DNA of 64,000 nt, from positions 248,001 through 312,000 of the forward strand of contig NZ_CP111042.1 of NCBI RefSeq assembly GCF_026248685.1. Reading direction: 5' to 3'. Position 1 is the stretch's first letter, and every line of letters begins with the position of its first letter. A program made the translations under genes and the position numbers. Of the stretch, positions 8,518 through 18,339 are shown in pieces. The notes beneath the pieces were generated by a model. The model was not told the origin of the DNA and did no database searches. It saw only the letters and a program-made list of their open reading frames with translations. The stretch comes from Haladaptatus caseinilyticus (lineage in GTDB: Archaea > Halobacteriota > Halobacteria > Halobacteriales > Haladaptataceae).

Positions 8518-9591
8518 ATGGAGTTAATTAAGTACCTGGATGATTTTAACGAGCGAGACTGGCAATATACTAGCGAGGGAACTGTCAGGCTTGCACTAGT
8601 AGGATTAGGTTGGTGGACTGTCGATATGGTACTCCCTGCAGTGAAGGATTCGGACCTCTGTTGTACGACTACCGTCGTCAGTAGCTCGAAAAACAAAGCC
8701 GAAAAAACCGCGTCGAGCGAAGCAACAATTGAACACGCGATTACTTACGAAGAGTTCCACGACGGGGAAGCCAAAGAAGCCTTTGACGCGGTATATATAG
8801 CGACGCCAAACGCACGACATCTGGAGTATGCGGAAACAGCAGCCAAATTAGGGAAGGACGTTCTCTGTGAAAAACCGATGGAAGCGACCGCTGAACGCGC
8901 TCAACGCCTCGTCAGTGTTTGTGATTCGAACGACGTTCTACTTATGATTGCATATCGGGTGCAAACTCAGCCCGCAATCCGTCGTGCGCGTGAATTGATC
9001 GATAACGGTTTTATTGGGAAACCTGTCCAAGCGTACGGAAGCTATTCGCAACCGCTCCTCGGCATGTTCTCAAATCCGGATCAGTGGAGACTTGATTCGG
9101 ATCTTTCTGGATATGGTACTTCGATCATGGACCTGGGAATTTATCCCATTAACACACTTCGATTCCTGTTACGAAGCGATCCGACAGCAGTGACTGCACA
9201 AACCGAGTCTTTCCATGAAGATTTTTCCGACGTATCTGATGAGCGGTCCGCTTATACGTTGACGTTCGAGAATGGTACGCATGCCGTCTGTACCGCTAGT
9301 CAAAACGCGTACGGTGATTCACAGCTCAAACTTACCGGAACAGACGGGCAAATAGACCTCAGTCCGGTATTTAACGGCGAGTGTACGTTGGAACTCGCCC
9401 GCTCGAATACCACTGTCCAAATCAGTTTCGAAAATGTGGACGAAATGAAAGAAGAATTTGACTATTTCGCTGATAAAATTCTTTGCTCAGGGTCTGTCTT
9501 TCCCGATGGACAACACGGACTCGTCGATATGCGGACATTGCAGGCGATCTATCGGGCAGCCCGCAGCGGACAGGTAGAACAAATCAAATGA
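8518..9591 (+). CDS. gfo6: Gfo/Idh/MocA dehydrogenase, D-xylose 1-dehydrogenase (NADP+) type
   Basis: The 357-residue protein has the N-terminal FNERDWQ lead-in and VGLGWW dinucleotide-binding loop (residues 28-33) that I recognise from haloarchaeal D-xylose 1-dehydrogenases. The family's CEKP motif sits at 117-120. That enzyme oxidises D-xylose (also L-arabinose in some species) to the lactone with NADP+, the first step of the oxidative pentose pathway. The remaining pathway genes (xylonate dehydratase and so on) are not obvious here, so a related aldose is possible. It lies at the left edge of the sugar island. Confidence 0.75.
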   Translation: MELIKYLDDFNERDWQYTSEGTVRLALVGLGWWTVDMVLPAVKDSDLCCTTTVVSSSKNKAEKTASSEATIEHAITYEEFHDGEAKEAFDAVYIATPNARHLEYAETAAKLGKDVLCEKPMEATAERAQRLVSVCDSNDVLLMIAYRVQTQPAIRRARELIDNGFIGKPVQAYGSYSQPLLGMFSNPDQWRLDSDLSGYGTSIMDLGIYPINTLRFLLRSDPTAVTAQTESFHEDFSDVSDERSAYTLTFENGTHAVCTASQNAYGDSQLKLTGTDGQIDLSPVFNGECTLELARSNTTVQISFENVDEMKEEFDYFADKILCSGSVFPDGQHGLVDMRTLQAIYRAARSGQVEQIK

Positions 9592-10021
9592 TAGATTCGT
9601 TTCGTGGAACCATCATTCTATCACTGCCTTTACATAACAAATATTGGAAAGGTCGTTAAATAACACAATCAAATCATTTTAAGTTGAATCATCACCTGGA
9701 TAACAGCGTGTTGGACCACCGTTGGTGGCGCCAGCGGACCACCACCAATGAGATTGCTGTAAAGAAACGGCAACTGATTGTGACCATATTATGCAATAAA
9801 CATCGATACAAATACATTAACATCATAAATTTTATTAATCAGTACTGATTTAGTAATCAACATATTTCTGATATATATGGAAAATACGACTTTTTAGATT
9901 CTGTGTTTCGTGTCTATAGTACGGGTATTGGACTTTCTACTTCCGAGTTGGACTGTGGAGTAATCTCGATTAAACGGGCTGAAGTGTAACCGATAGACTT
10001 TCTAAATGAACTACGGACAAT
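9592..10021. other. Intergenic region without a recognisable gene
   Basis: This AT-rich stretch follows the xylose dehydrogenase gene. A short inverted repeat, TTGGTGG/CCACCAA (9722-9748), could be a terminator-like hairpin. Nothing else was recognised before the IclR remnant begins. Confidence 0.35.
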
Positions 10022-10482
10022 GAGAATGGAGTTCAGATGAGCACATCGGCTGACAAACGGGAGAACATGCACTCAACAGCGCTCGAGAAGCGACTCTGAC
10101 TGAGATGACAGATAGGCAAATGCTGGATATCCTTGATCACCACGGGATACCGTCTTAGATGCCAGCCACCGTTCTGACCAAGAGGAACTTTTCGATAGTA
10201 TCAATTCTTTTCATGAACGTAGTTATGTCCTCAATATTTAGGAGAATATCTGTGGTCTCTGTTGTGTCGCGATGTTAGTTACCGACCAGAAACTCACTAT
10301 TTCTATGCTGCGAGTACTCCTAAACAGGTTGTTGATGTGATTGACATATCTCTGAGAATTTCGAAAATACACTCGCACGGTCGACCAACGTCATCGAGAT
10401 TATTCCCAAATCCTCGTAATCAATCTTATCCGTTTCCATCTTCTATTTCGATTCTCCTCTGGTTTTCACTACAGATTCATCG
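10022..10482 (+). pseudogene. IclR-family regulator remnant, copy A (heavily decayed)
   Basis: This DNA aligns by eye over its length with the remnant at 39395-39925. Both share CTGACAAACG, ACTCAACAGCG, GGATATCCTTGATC-like, GCCAGCCACCGTT-like, GTCGACCAACGTCATCGAGAT and TTTCGATTCTCCTC segments. The encoded fragments match the effector-binding half of IclR proteins. Copy A has many stops and frameshifts and is more decayed than copy B. The two copies share orientation and bracket the sugar island. Confidence 0.7.
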
Positions 10483-10524
10483 CGATATCGTCTGGTAAAC
10501 AGCTCTTCGGCTATACTTGAGATT

Positions 10525-11598
10525 TCACTCTCGATCCTCCGCACGGATCTGTGAACCCCCAATTTCACCTTCACGAACGTCGGCGGGGCTAACTGGCTCA
10601 CCTCGTTCTGCCGCGGCATACGCAGCAAGGATGAGATCAACTGGGCTGCGAGCCTCTTGACCGGTGACTGCAGGACGGCGGCCCTCGTGGAGAGCATTTA
10701 CGAAGTCCTGCACGACGGCCTCGTGACCCTCTCCGAGTGGGGAAACTTTACCCACTACATCTTGTATTTCCGTCTCCGGGCTGTAGAAGCTTTCCTCACC
10801 CGTACCGACTTCAAAATGTGAGACATCGTCTTCCTCAATGGTGATCGAACCCTCTGTACCGTTGACTTCCGTTCGAGTCAATCCTCCTTTGACAGCCGTA
10901 GTTCCCTCGATAGTACCGAGAGCGCCGTTTGCAAACCGGACTGCTATTGCGGCGGTATCCTCACAGTCAAGTCTCCGGTCGACGTTGTCAACGGTTGCCC
11001 AGACTTCTTCAACATCACCGACAAGCCAGCAAAGGCGATCGATCATGTGGATTGCCTGGTTCATGAGTACACCGCCATCCATCTTGCGGGTGCCGCGCCA
11101 GTCGCCGGAGTCATAATACTCCTGTGAACGAAACCATTTCACTGCTGTGTCACCGAGTACTACCTTGCCCAGATCGCCCTCGGCGATCGCACTCTTTACC
11201 CTCAGAGCAGCTGGATCGTAACGTCGTTGGAACACGCCTGCGAGAGTCACACCGGCATTGTTACAGGCCGTTATCATCCTGTCCATTCGGTCGGCGAAAA
11301 CATCGAGCGGTTTCTCACAGAGTACATCCGCACCAGCCTCGGCAACTTCAGTAACGACCCGCGAATGCGTCCCGCTGGGTGTGCAGACGCTGACCGCATC
11401 GATGTTAGCGTCTTCTATCATCTCGGTCGTATCTGTGTAGGCGGCACACTCGAATTCCTCGGCGAACGACTGACCGTTTTCCGGGACGACATCTGCGCAC
11501 GCAACGAGTTCTACACCGTCAGCATTCTGCACTGCTTGACCATGCGTCTGCCCGATTCCTATACAACCGATTATTCCGTATCTAAGCGACTCTCCCAT
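10525..11598 (-). CDS. Gfo/Idh/MocA oxidoreductase
   Basis: The 357-residue protein has the N-terminal GIIGCIGIGQTH Rossmann motif (residues 8-19), VCTPSGTH (71-78) and CEKPLD (94-99). The GGVLMNQAIHMIDRLCW block near residue 180 holds the His of the family's active site. It should oxidise or reduce a sugar or inositol hydroxyl with NAD(P). It reads in the same direction as the next Gfo gene (about 250 bp away), with which it shares overall architecture. The substrate is unknown. Confidence 0.85.
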   Translation of the reverse strand: MGESLRYGIIGCIGIGQTHGQAVQNADGVELVACADVVPENGQSFAEEFECAAYTDTTEMIEDANIDAVSVCTPSGTHSRVVTEVAEAGADVLCEKPLDVFADRMDRMITACNNAGVTLAGVFQRRYDPAALRVKSAIAEGDLGKVVLGDTAVKWFRSQEYYDSGDWRGTRKMDGGVLMNQAIHMIDRLCWLVGDVEEVWATVDNVDRRLDCEDTAAIAVRFANGALGTIEGTTAVKGGLTRTEVNGTEGSITIEEDDVSHFEVGTGEESFYSPETEIQDVVGKVSPLGEGHEAVVQDFVNALHEGRRPAVTGQEARSPVDLILAAYAAAERGEPVSPADVREGEIGGSQIRAEDRE

Positions 11599-11847
11599 CA
11601 GTTGTAGTCCCGTTCGTCTATCTACTTAAATTTGTGGCTGCCGGAATAATTGCTACCGGAAATTCATTTGACATTTGAAAAACTAGCCATATGATCATAT
11701 CGTCGGGTGTTTCCGTGCCATCGAAAACCACGCATATCGGGAGTCCCCCGTGTTCACCGACGATTCGACCACAGCGAAGTTGTCGGAACCGGACGACTGA
11801 CATAACCGCTAAAACCATCTTGGAAAATACCACGAAATGGCTGACCG

Positions 11848-12927
11848 TCACTCGAGCTTGATTGGCTCCCCACGGTCGGCAGACTCGTAGACAGCCTCGA
11901 TTATCTCGACGGCTTTGCGCGCTTCCGGCCCATCGAGCATGAACGGCTCGTTAGAATCTAAGGCGTCGAAGTACGCCTCTATATTTCGACGGTGATAGTG
12001 GTAATCGATGGACATCGGATCAGCGGAGCCGCCTCCACTCGTCGTTTCGGTGAAGGTCTTGCGGATCTCGGCGTCTTCTTGATGCTCCTCACGGAACTGC
12101 CACGTTAAGAGCTCGTCTTCGAGGACCTCTACGGTTCCATTACGCCCTCCGAGTTGAATGCGCTTCAGCGACCCCGGGTACATCGACGTTGCACCAAGCA
12201 ACTGACCGACCGTACCGTCGCGGAATCGAAGCACGGCCACGGCGGTGTCCTCCACCTCGATGAGGTCGCCTTCATGCGCAAGTGTGTCCACATACGCTGT
12301 TACTTCTGCGACTGGGTTTTCGGTTGGTGGGATGTCCATCCCTGCACCAGCCAGCCACTGAACAGCGTCAACGGTGTGAATCGACTGATTCATCATGGCA
12401 CCGCCTCCGTCGAGCGCTTCGGTTCCTTGCCATGAATCTTCATAGTATGCGTCTTCACGCCACCACGGCACGTACGCGTTCGTAACGGCAAGTCGCCCGA
12501 ATCGCTCCCCAGCCGCCGCAGTATACATCGTCTCGATCACGGGGTTATATCGTTGTGGAAAGACGCCCCCAAGTCGAACGCCCGCTTCCTCACAAGCCGC
12601 GATCATCGCATCTATGCGTTCGGTCGTGATCTCGAGGGGTTTTTCGCATAGAACGTGAATACCACGTTCAGCAGCGGCGAGCGTTGGTTCAAGATGCGCA
12701 CCGCTTGGCGTACAGATGATGAGTACATCCGGTTCTGTGGTGGTCAGCATCTCTTCCGTGTCTGAGTGGTATGTACACCCGTAGTCGTCGGCGAAGGCTT
12801 GTCCTTTGTCTTCGGTTCGGCACGACCCTGCAACGAGTTCGGCATTCGGGAGGTCGGCGATCGACTTCGCATGCATCTTTGCTACCGCTCCAATGCCTGC
12901 AATTGCAATACAGTAGTTATCCGTCAT
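11848..12927 (-). CDS. Gfo/Idh/MocA oxidoreductase
   Basis: From the ATG at 12927 the protein has 359 residues; an ATG at 12942 would add five. The motifs IAGIGAVAKMH, IICTPSGAH, CEKPLE and GGAMMNQSIHTVDAVQW match the Gfo/Idh/MocA family throughout. It most resembles its neighbour 10525-11598, suggesting tandem duplication and divergence. It is divergent from the TIM-barrel gene at 13029, with only about 100 bp between the starts, so the two may share regulation. It probably acts as an NAD(P)-linked sugar dehydrogenase. Confidence 0.85.
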   Translation of the reverse strand: MTDNYCIAIAGIGAVAKMHAKSIADLPNAELVAGSCRTEDKGQAFADDYGCTYHSDTEEMLTTTEPDVLIICTPSGAHLEPTLAAAERGIHVLCEKPLEITTERIDAMIAACEEAGVRLGGVFPQRYNPVIETMYTAAAGERFGRLAVTNAYVPWWREDAYYEDSWQGTEALDGGGAMMNQSIHTVDAVQWLAGAGMDIPPTENPVAEVTAYVDTLAHEGDLIEVEDTAVAVLRFRDGTVGQLLGATSMYPGSLKRIQLGGRNGTVEVLEDELLTWQFREEHQEDAEIRKTFTETTSGGGSADPMSIDYHYHRRNIEAYFDALDSNEPFMLDGPEARKAVEIIEAVYESADRGEPIKLE

Positions 12928-13028
12928 TGAACAAGGATACATTAGGGTGTCACTGCAAAAAAATATCGATTATCTCACCAGCGTCGAAACTATTAACCCC
13001 ACTACGTCCATCCGTACAAGGGATAACT

Positions 13029-13904
13029 ATGTCAGAAGACAGCACACAGAACGAAACGTCGAGTGCCTCAAATACATTCACACTCTCGGGATTCGCCGAC
13101 GAAATCGACCCCGATCTTGAAATACAGTTAGACCTGCTCGAAGAACTCGGCATCGACTACTTTGATCTCAGAGGCATCGACGACACAAACGTTCTCGACC
13201 TTCATGACGACGACCTCGAACGTATACGAGACGCCATCGAGGAGCACGGACTCAGTGTCTCTTGCATCGGGTCACCGATCGGGAAAATCGATATAACCGA
13301 AGATTTTGAGCCTCACATGGAACGCTTCGAAAGAGCCATCGAGGTCGCGAAATTTTTCGATGTTGAGTACATTCGGATCTTTTCGTACTACATTCCCGAA
13401 GGTGATGACCCCGCTGAACACCGAACGTCGGTAATGGATCGTATGCGTTGGAAAGCCAAGCGATCCGAAGAATCGGATGTGACTCTCCTCCACGAGAACG
13501 AGAAGGATATCTACGGAGATACGGCTGAGCGATGCCGAGACGTTCTCACGACTGTTGACTCTCCAAATCTCCGCGCAGCGTTCGATCCGGCAAACTTCGT
13601 CGAAATTGGCGTCGAGGCCTATCCATACGCGTTCACACTTCTCGCCGAGTACATCGACTATCTCCACGTCAAAGATGCCGAGATGGGGGAACGTGGAGAG
13701 ATCCGCCCAGCTGGACAAGGTGATGGAGGCTTCAACGAGTTGGTGCACGTGCTCGAAGAGCGCGGCTTCAGTAGCTTTGCATCCCTCGAACCACATCTCG
13801 CGTTTGCCGGGCGAAGCACAGGATTGAGCGGTTCCGAGGGCTTCAAGACTGCGGTCGATGCGTTCCGCGATGTCTTGGACGACGCTGATGTGAACTACGT
13901 TTAG
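13029..13904 (+). CDS. Sugar phosphate isomerase/epimerase-type TIM barrel
   Basis: The 291-residue protein belongs to the xylose-isomerase-like TIM-barrel superfamily. The features are SGFADEIDPDLEIQLDLLEELGID at the first strand and helix, LHENEKDIYGDT (metal-ligand Glu region) near residue 155, AAFDPANFVE near 185 and YLHVKDA near 215. Such enzymes isomerise or epimerise sugars, or act on keto-inositols. An open frame extends upstream of the ATG at 13029, but homology starts near that ATG. The divergent Gfo gene beside it suggests a dehydrogenase-isomerase pair. Confidence 0.75.
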   Translation: MSEDSTQNETSSASNTFTLSGFADEIDPDLEIQLDLLEELGIDYFDLRGIDDTNVLDLHDDDLERIRDAIEEHGLSVSCIGSPIGKIDITEDFEPHMERFERAIEVAKFFDVEYIRIFSYYIPEGDDPAEHRTSVMDRMRWKAKRSEESDVTLLHENEKDIYGDTAERCRDVLTTVDSPNLRAAFDPANFVEIGVEAYPYAFTLLAEYIDYLHVKDAEMGERGEIRPAGQGDGGFNELVHVLEERGFSSFASLEPHLAFAGRSTGLSGSEGFKTAVDAFRDVLDDADVNYV

Positions 13905-13911
13905 ACGAGTC

Positions 13912-14663
13912 TCAGAGAAGCGACCGAACGTGTTCAAGCGCCTTCTCCGGATCGCCGGTTGGTGTGAACTCACAGCCGATGTATCCGTCATATTCGCTGT
14001 CCGCGATTGATTCGAGGATGTTTTCGTAGTCCAGTTCACCCATTCCGGGTTCGTGGCGACCTGGATTGTCAGCGATGTGGACGTGCCCAATGTATTCCAC
14101 GTATTTTTGAAAGGTGTGAATGATATCGCCTGCCATGATCTGTTCGTGATAGATATCGTAGAGGACTCGCACGGCAGGGCTACTTACTTCCTTGATTATT
14201 TCTACGCCATCTCGAGCGGTACTCACGAAATGGCCGGGGTGATCGACTCGCGTGTTCAACGGTTCGAGCAATAACGTCACGTTGGATTTTTCGGCGACCG
14301 GTGCTACTCGTCGGAATACCTCTACCACTGTTTGGCGTTGAATTCCGCTGGAACGTCCGAGAGTGTGTTACCGGCCTTGACGTTCAAGTTTCGACAATCG
14401 AAATCTTCGGCGAGAACGATGGTCTCCTTGACTTGTTCGACCACCTCGTCCACCGTTGTCGGATCGTTCAACGACGGTCGGTTGCCGGAGAGGTAAACGA
14501 ATTCAAGGTTGTTGACATCAGCTCGCGCTGTGATAGCTTCGAAGTCAGCATCCCACCCGTACAGTTCGAACCCGTCAAATCCCACGTTTGCGACGCGGTC
14601 GATGCGCTCAGCTAGCGTCCCTTCGTCGAACACCATGTTCAGGTACGCAGAGAGTGTGACCAT
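13912..14663 (-). pseudogene. Hydroxypyruvate isomerase-type gene with one frameshift
   Basis: The N-terminal frame (from the ATG at 14663) reads VTLSAYLNMVFDEGTL and LNVKAGNTLSDVPAEF and stops just after 14340. Homology then continues in the next frame as RQTVVEVFRRVAPVAEK, LLLEPLN and HVHIADNPGRHEPGMGELDY, the diagnostic C-terminal motif of hydroxypyruvate isomerases. One missing base in the GAATTCAACG region would restore about 250 codons. It could be a real inactivating mutation or a sequencing error. It precedes another TIM-barrel gene on the same strand and was probably part of that operon. Confidence 0.8.
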
Positions 14664-14733
14664 AGATTACAAGTGGGCTCGATGACAAAAGTAAATTGGT
14701 AAATGGTACCTGTTTTACCAAAAGGAAGTCACC

Positions 14734-15483
14734 CTACAAGCTGGCGAGGAATTCCGCACCGTGCTCGATCGATGCCTCCGGGTCGTTAGGATTATCGTGT
14801 TCGTAGATGAACCACTCGACCCCGGCATTACGGGCGGCGTCCGCGCATGCCGCCATATCCACGTCTCCGGTGCCGATCTCGACCGGATGGCCGCCGCGTC
14901 TAGCCTCCCGATCGAGCTTGACATCTTTGAAATGAACTAACGAGGCACGGTTGCCGAGACGGCCGAGCAACTCCACAGGTTCATGACCGCCGGCGAGGGC
15001 CCATCCAACGTCGAGTTCGATGTCGATGTCTGTTGCTTCAAGGAGGTGATTGAAGGCGCTCTCCCCATCGACATCGACGAACTCGTGATCGTGATTGTGG
15101 TAGTGAAGATTCCAACCGTACGCGTCGAGTTCGGTAGCAAGTTTTTCGAGACGCTCGACTGTCCGCTCGACGTTCGAAATCGAGGTGAAGCCTTCGGGTG
15201 GGAGGTACGGGACGACTGCCTCGGAGACGCTGACGGTCTCGTACGTGTCGATCACGCGATCGAGATTTTTCTCGAAGAGGTCAGTACCCACGTGCGCTGC
15301 GATCACGTCGAGGCCCGTTTCCGCGAGTGTCTCATGGATCTCTTCTGGGTTTCCATCGAGTGGGGTGTGTTGGCCGGAGAACTGAATCCCGTCATAGCCT
15401 GCGTCCGCAACTCGTTCGAGTACATCCGGAACCGACTCGTTGAGTTCTCGGACACTGTAAACATTGATTGCTGTGTGAACCAT
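14734..15483 (-). CDS. Sugar phosphate isomerase/epimerase-type TIM barrel
   Basis: From the ATG at 15483 the protein has 249 residues and begins MVHTAINVYSVRELNE; the open frame continues upstream but without homology. The motifs YHNHDHEF near residue 130, ELDVGWALAGG near 165, LVHFKDVKLD near 190 and FIYEHDNP near 230 are typical of the superfamily and hold the metal ligands. It is likely a sugar isomerase or epimerase working with the Gfo/Idh/MocA dehydrogenases. It lies about 70 bp upstream of the broken hydroxypyruvate isomerase gene. Confidence 0.75.
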   Translation of the reverse strand: MVHTAINVYSVRELNESVPDVLERVADAGYDGIQFSGQHTPLDGNPEEIHETLAETGLDVIAAHVGTDLFEKNLDRVIDTYETVSVSEAVVPYLPPEGFTSISNVERTVERLEKLATELDAYGWNLHYHNHDHEFVDVDGESAFNHLLEATDIDIELDVGWALAGGHEPVELLGRLGNRASLVHFKDVKLDREARRGGHPVEIGTGDVDMAACADAARNAGVEWFIYEHDNPNDPEASIEHGAEFLASL

Positions 15484-15776
15484 ACTTCCACTATCGTAGA
15501 CAATCATCTTTGCTTTAAGATTGTTGATGTAATTCACCGACTCTACTTCTTAATACTCGCGTTAGTTAATTCCCAACAACGAAGATAGATTCGGCGCGGC
15601 GTTGCTATCCGAAATTGGATCTGTTGCGAATGGTTCCGACGCGAAACTGGTCATCTTTTCGATGATGATGGAGAACTCCTATGAGAGATCAGGAGATGCT
15701 CGAACAATTTGAGATACTAAGTGTTCGAGTCGAGAAATAGAGAGTTGCCTTCGTCAAATATATTTAATTACAATGT

Positions 15777-16838
15777 TTACGATCGCACGGTATCGATAAC
15801 TCCGCGAAGATATCCCACGGTAAACCCACGGGCACGGTGACGCCAATCATCGTCCCCAACCATCTTCGGAACGTGATCCGGAATAACGACTCCATCAAAA
15901 CCGATGTCGTGGAGGGTTCGAACTACCTCGACAGTATCGAAATTCCCCGTATCGACGAAAGTTTCGTGGAACTCCGGAACTGTTCCTACGACGTCTCGAA
16001 AATGGATAAAAACGATTTGATCACGCTTGCCGAATCGATGGAGGACCTCGGAGACGTCTTCACCCATCTGGGAAAAACAGCCCAAACACAGCTTCAAACC
16101 GTGATTGTCACTCGGAACTAGGCTCATCGCACGCTCGAAGTTCCTGACGTTACGGAACAACCGAGGGATACCGCCGAGCGACTCTAATATGGGTGGGTCG
16201 ACTGGATGCAGTGCGAGGTCGACACCTGCTTTCTCGGCAACTGGAAGAATCGTCTCGAGAAACCCACGGTAGTTATCCCAAAATTCGGATTCAGTATACT
16301 TCCGATCAAGTCCGGGGGCGAGAGCATTCGGGTCATCGATTTCGGCGAGATTGAACCCAGTTCCGAGCGCTTGACCACGCGTTTTCACTGGATCCGTCCG
16401 CATCGGTACGACACCGCGCGGGTTCCATTGATACCCTAAAATAGGGATGTCGGCTTCCCCGAGATTCCGAATGAGGGTCGTAATCTGTTCAAGCGACTCT
16501 TCGCTCCCTTCTCGACCAAACATGATATCGCCATATAGCGAATAGGGAAGCGATTGGATGCCTGTGAGACTCAGACCCTCTGCTTCGACCCGCTCGCGGG
16601 CTGTTTCTAACTCCGAGACCGAGGGAATCGCGTCTCGGCCGACGGAAACGGTATCTGACCCATCCCGGTCGTTGAATTCATCGGGTTCCTCGTCGGTATC
16701 TGCGTGATCGACGAATATGTCTGTTACACCTAATTGACGGATGTATCGAAGACGATCCTTCGAGAGGGTACGTGTCCGGACACCGACCCGGACATCGGAA
16801 TCTCGGCTCAACTCTGTATCAATTCGATCGTTCTCCAT
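15777..16838 (-). CDS. uxuA: Mannonate dehydratase family (UxuA-like)
   Basis: Starting at the ATG at 16838 gives 353 residues, shorter than enterobacterial UxuA (about 394). All four metal-ligand positions of the family are present: H211 (LALHPVDPP), C251 (KLCLG), H279 (VFIHFRD) and D321 (VIPDHVP). The enzyme dehydrates D-mannonate to 2-keto-3-deoxygluconate, a step of hexuronate breakdown. It is divergent from the IclR regulator gene, the classic layout of a regulator and its target. An upstream in-frame extension of 31 codons lacks homology. Confidence 0.85.
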   Translation of the reverse strand: MENDRIDTELSRDSDVRVGVRTRTLSKDRLRYIRQLGVTDIFVDHADTDEEPDEFNDRDGSDTVSVGRDAIPSVSELETARERVEAEGLSLTGIQSLPYSLYGDIMFGREGSEESLEQITTLIRNLGEADIPILGYQWNPRGVVPMRTDPVKTRGQALGTGFNLAEIDDPNALAPGLDRKYTESEFWDNYRGFLETILPVAEKAGVDLALHPVDPPILESLGGIPRLFRNVRNFERAMSLVPSDNHGLKLCLGCFSQMGEDVSEVLHRFGKRDQIVFIHFRDVVGTVPEFHETFVDTGNFDTVEVVRTLHDIGFDGVVIPDHVPKMVGDDDWRHRARGFTVGYLRGVIDTVRS

Positions 16839-17119
16839 ATCCCCACATCGTACTGAAACACATAAACATGATTGGCAGCAAAAAAACAGGTTATCCAGAC
16901 GTTCCCATTGAGTCGATACGGTGATAAACATACTGCTGGGTTACGAACTTCCGTTTTGACGACGAACAGCAATTGTGACGGTTTGTGAATTGGGTCCTTT
17001 GTCGAGTCCCGGTCTGATCGGAGAACGTCTCAAGAACCTGGTAGTAATTGCCGTAAATGGTAATCGATCACCCTATTTGGTACTGTGGATTTTTTACTGT
17101 GGAACTCTGTAGTTTGGGT

Positions 17120-17893
17120 ATGACTCCAAGCACGAAAAAAGCAAAAAACAAAATAAAATCAATCGACACATCTTTCGATATCATTGAATACCTCATGGAA
17201 GAGGATGGTGCTGGAGTGACTGAACTGGCGGATAACTTGGGCCGCTCTAAGAGTACGATACACTGCCATCTAAACACACTCGAACAACGTCGGTACGTGA
17301 CACAAGTCGATGACGTGTACCGAGTTGGATTGCGGTTTTTAAATCTTGGTGGGTACGCGGCACAATCCAACGAGATTTATCGACTTACGAGAAGCGAAGT
17401 GGACGAGCTCGCAGCTGAAACGGGGCTCGCTGCCCAGCTCGTTGTCGAAGAGCATGGCAAGGGAATATTCGTTCATCAATCGAGAGGCAACAAAGCAGTC
17501 CAAACGGATTCTCGTATCGGTACTGAACGGTATCTACACTGTACGGCGTTTGGAAAGGCGATGCTTGCATACTATTCGCCTGAACGAGTGAGAGACATTC
17601 TCGATAGACACGGAATGAGTGAACAAACCGCGAAAACGACAACGTCTCCGGAAGAATTATTAAAGGAATGTGAGGAAATTCGGTCACGCAACGCGGCGTT
17701 CGACGATAACGAACAGATTGAAGGGATTCGGTGCGTTGCGGTGCCGATCCTGACGAACACGGAAGACGTTCTCGGAGCGATCAGCGTTTCTGGATCGACT
17801 CGTCACATGGATAATGAAACGTTTCGAAAGAAAATCCCCGAGTTGATCCAGCACACTGTGCGCGTTATCGAGATCAATTACGCGAATATTTGA
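17120..17893 (+). CDS. IclR-family transcriptional regulator
   Basis: Starting at the ATG at 17120 gives 257 residues; an ATG 63 nt upstream adds a hydrophobic stretch without homology. The N-terminal winged helix (SIDTSFDIIEYL, VTELADNLGRSKSTIHCHLNTL) is followed by the effector domain with LHCTAFGKAMLA, GIRCVAVPIL and ISVSGSTRHM. Haloarchaeal IclR proteins activate sugar pathways such as pentose oxidation. Its position beside the mannonate dehydratase gene and inside the island suggests it controls some of these genes. Palindromic GTTCG-N7-GAAC sites start about 130 bp downstream. Confidence 0.9.
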   Translation: MTPSTKKAKNKIKSIDTSFDIIEYLMEEDGAGVTELADNLGRSKSTIHCHLNTLEQRRYVTQVDDVYRVGLRFLNLGGYAAQSNEIYRLTRSEVDELAAETGLAAQLVVEEHGKGIFVHQSRGNKAVQTDSRIGTERYLHCTAFGKAMLAYYSPERVRDILDRHGMSEQTAKTTTSPEELLKECEEIRSRNAAFDDNEQIEGIRCVAVPILTNTEDVLGAISVSGSTRHMDNETFRKKIPELIQHTVRVIEINYANI

Positions 17894-18024
17894 TTTCAAT
17901 ACTATAAACGTATATGAGCATAAAGAATCATACCACTACATTGTGCTTATGGAAGTATGAGGTCATCAGAAGCTGTTCAGCAGTTATCAAACCTTTACAT
18001 ACATAGTGTTGTAATTCCCTTGTC

Positions 18025-18041
18025 GTTCCCTATTATCGAAC
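18025..18041. promoter_or_regulatory. Palindromic site GTTCCCTATTATCGAAC
   Basis: This 17-bp site is nearly the reverse complement of the one at 18148-18164. It resembles the perfect palindromes at 30911-30933 and 31029-31045. It lies in the gap after the IclR gene. Confidence 0.4.
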
Positions 18042-18147
18042 AGTCAGGACGGATAGCTTGTGAAGCAGGAGTTGATTAAACACAGCTATTCCATAAATTC
18101 TGATGCGGACGGTGACTGACTCACCATCGAACGGTATTCTCGGTTGT

Positions 18148-18164
18148 GTTCGATAATCAGGAAC
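18148..18164. promoter_or_regulatory. Palindromic site GTTCGATAATCAGGAAC
   Basis: This is the second 17-bp site in the same gap. It shares GTTCGATAAT and a GAAC end with the reverse complement of the site at 18025-18041. Confidence 0.4.
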
Positions 18165-18339
18165 AAGTGTCGGAGATGCTAGGACTGTGGGTTTACAAGT
18201 GAACGCTCTCTTCTTTCGTTAGTGTTGTCGTCCTCATCGGCTGCCCTACGCTTTTCCCTTTGACCCTCGTGCGTAGGGAACCGTATACATTCAAACTCCT
18301 CGTACTGCGCCGTCTCGAGGAAGGCAATCCGTAAAGCCG

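Noticed and set aside
9722-9748. Hairpin TTGGTGG/CCACCAA as a transcription terminator
   Set aside because: The stem is short and no T-rich run follows, so it is only mentioned in the intergenic entry.
11618-11851. Minus-strand open frame of 77 codons between the two Gfo genes
   Set aside because: The composition and sequence resemble no family. It fills a gap by chance and has no start signals.
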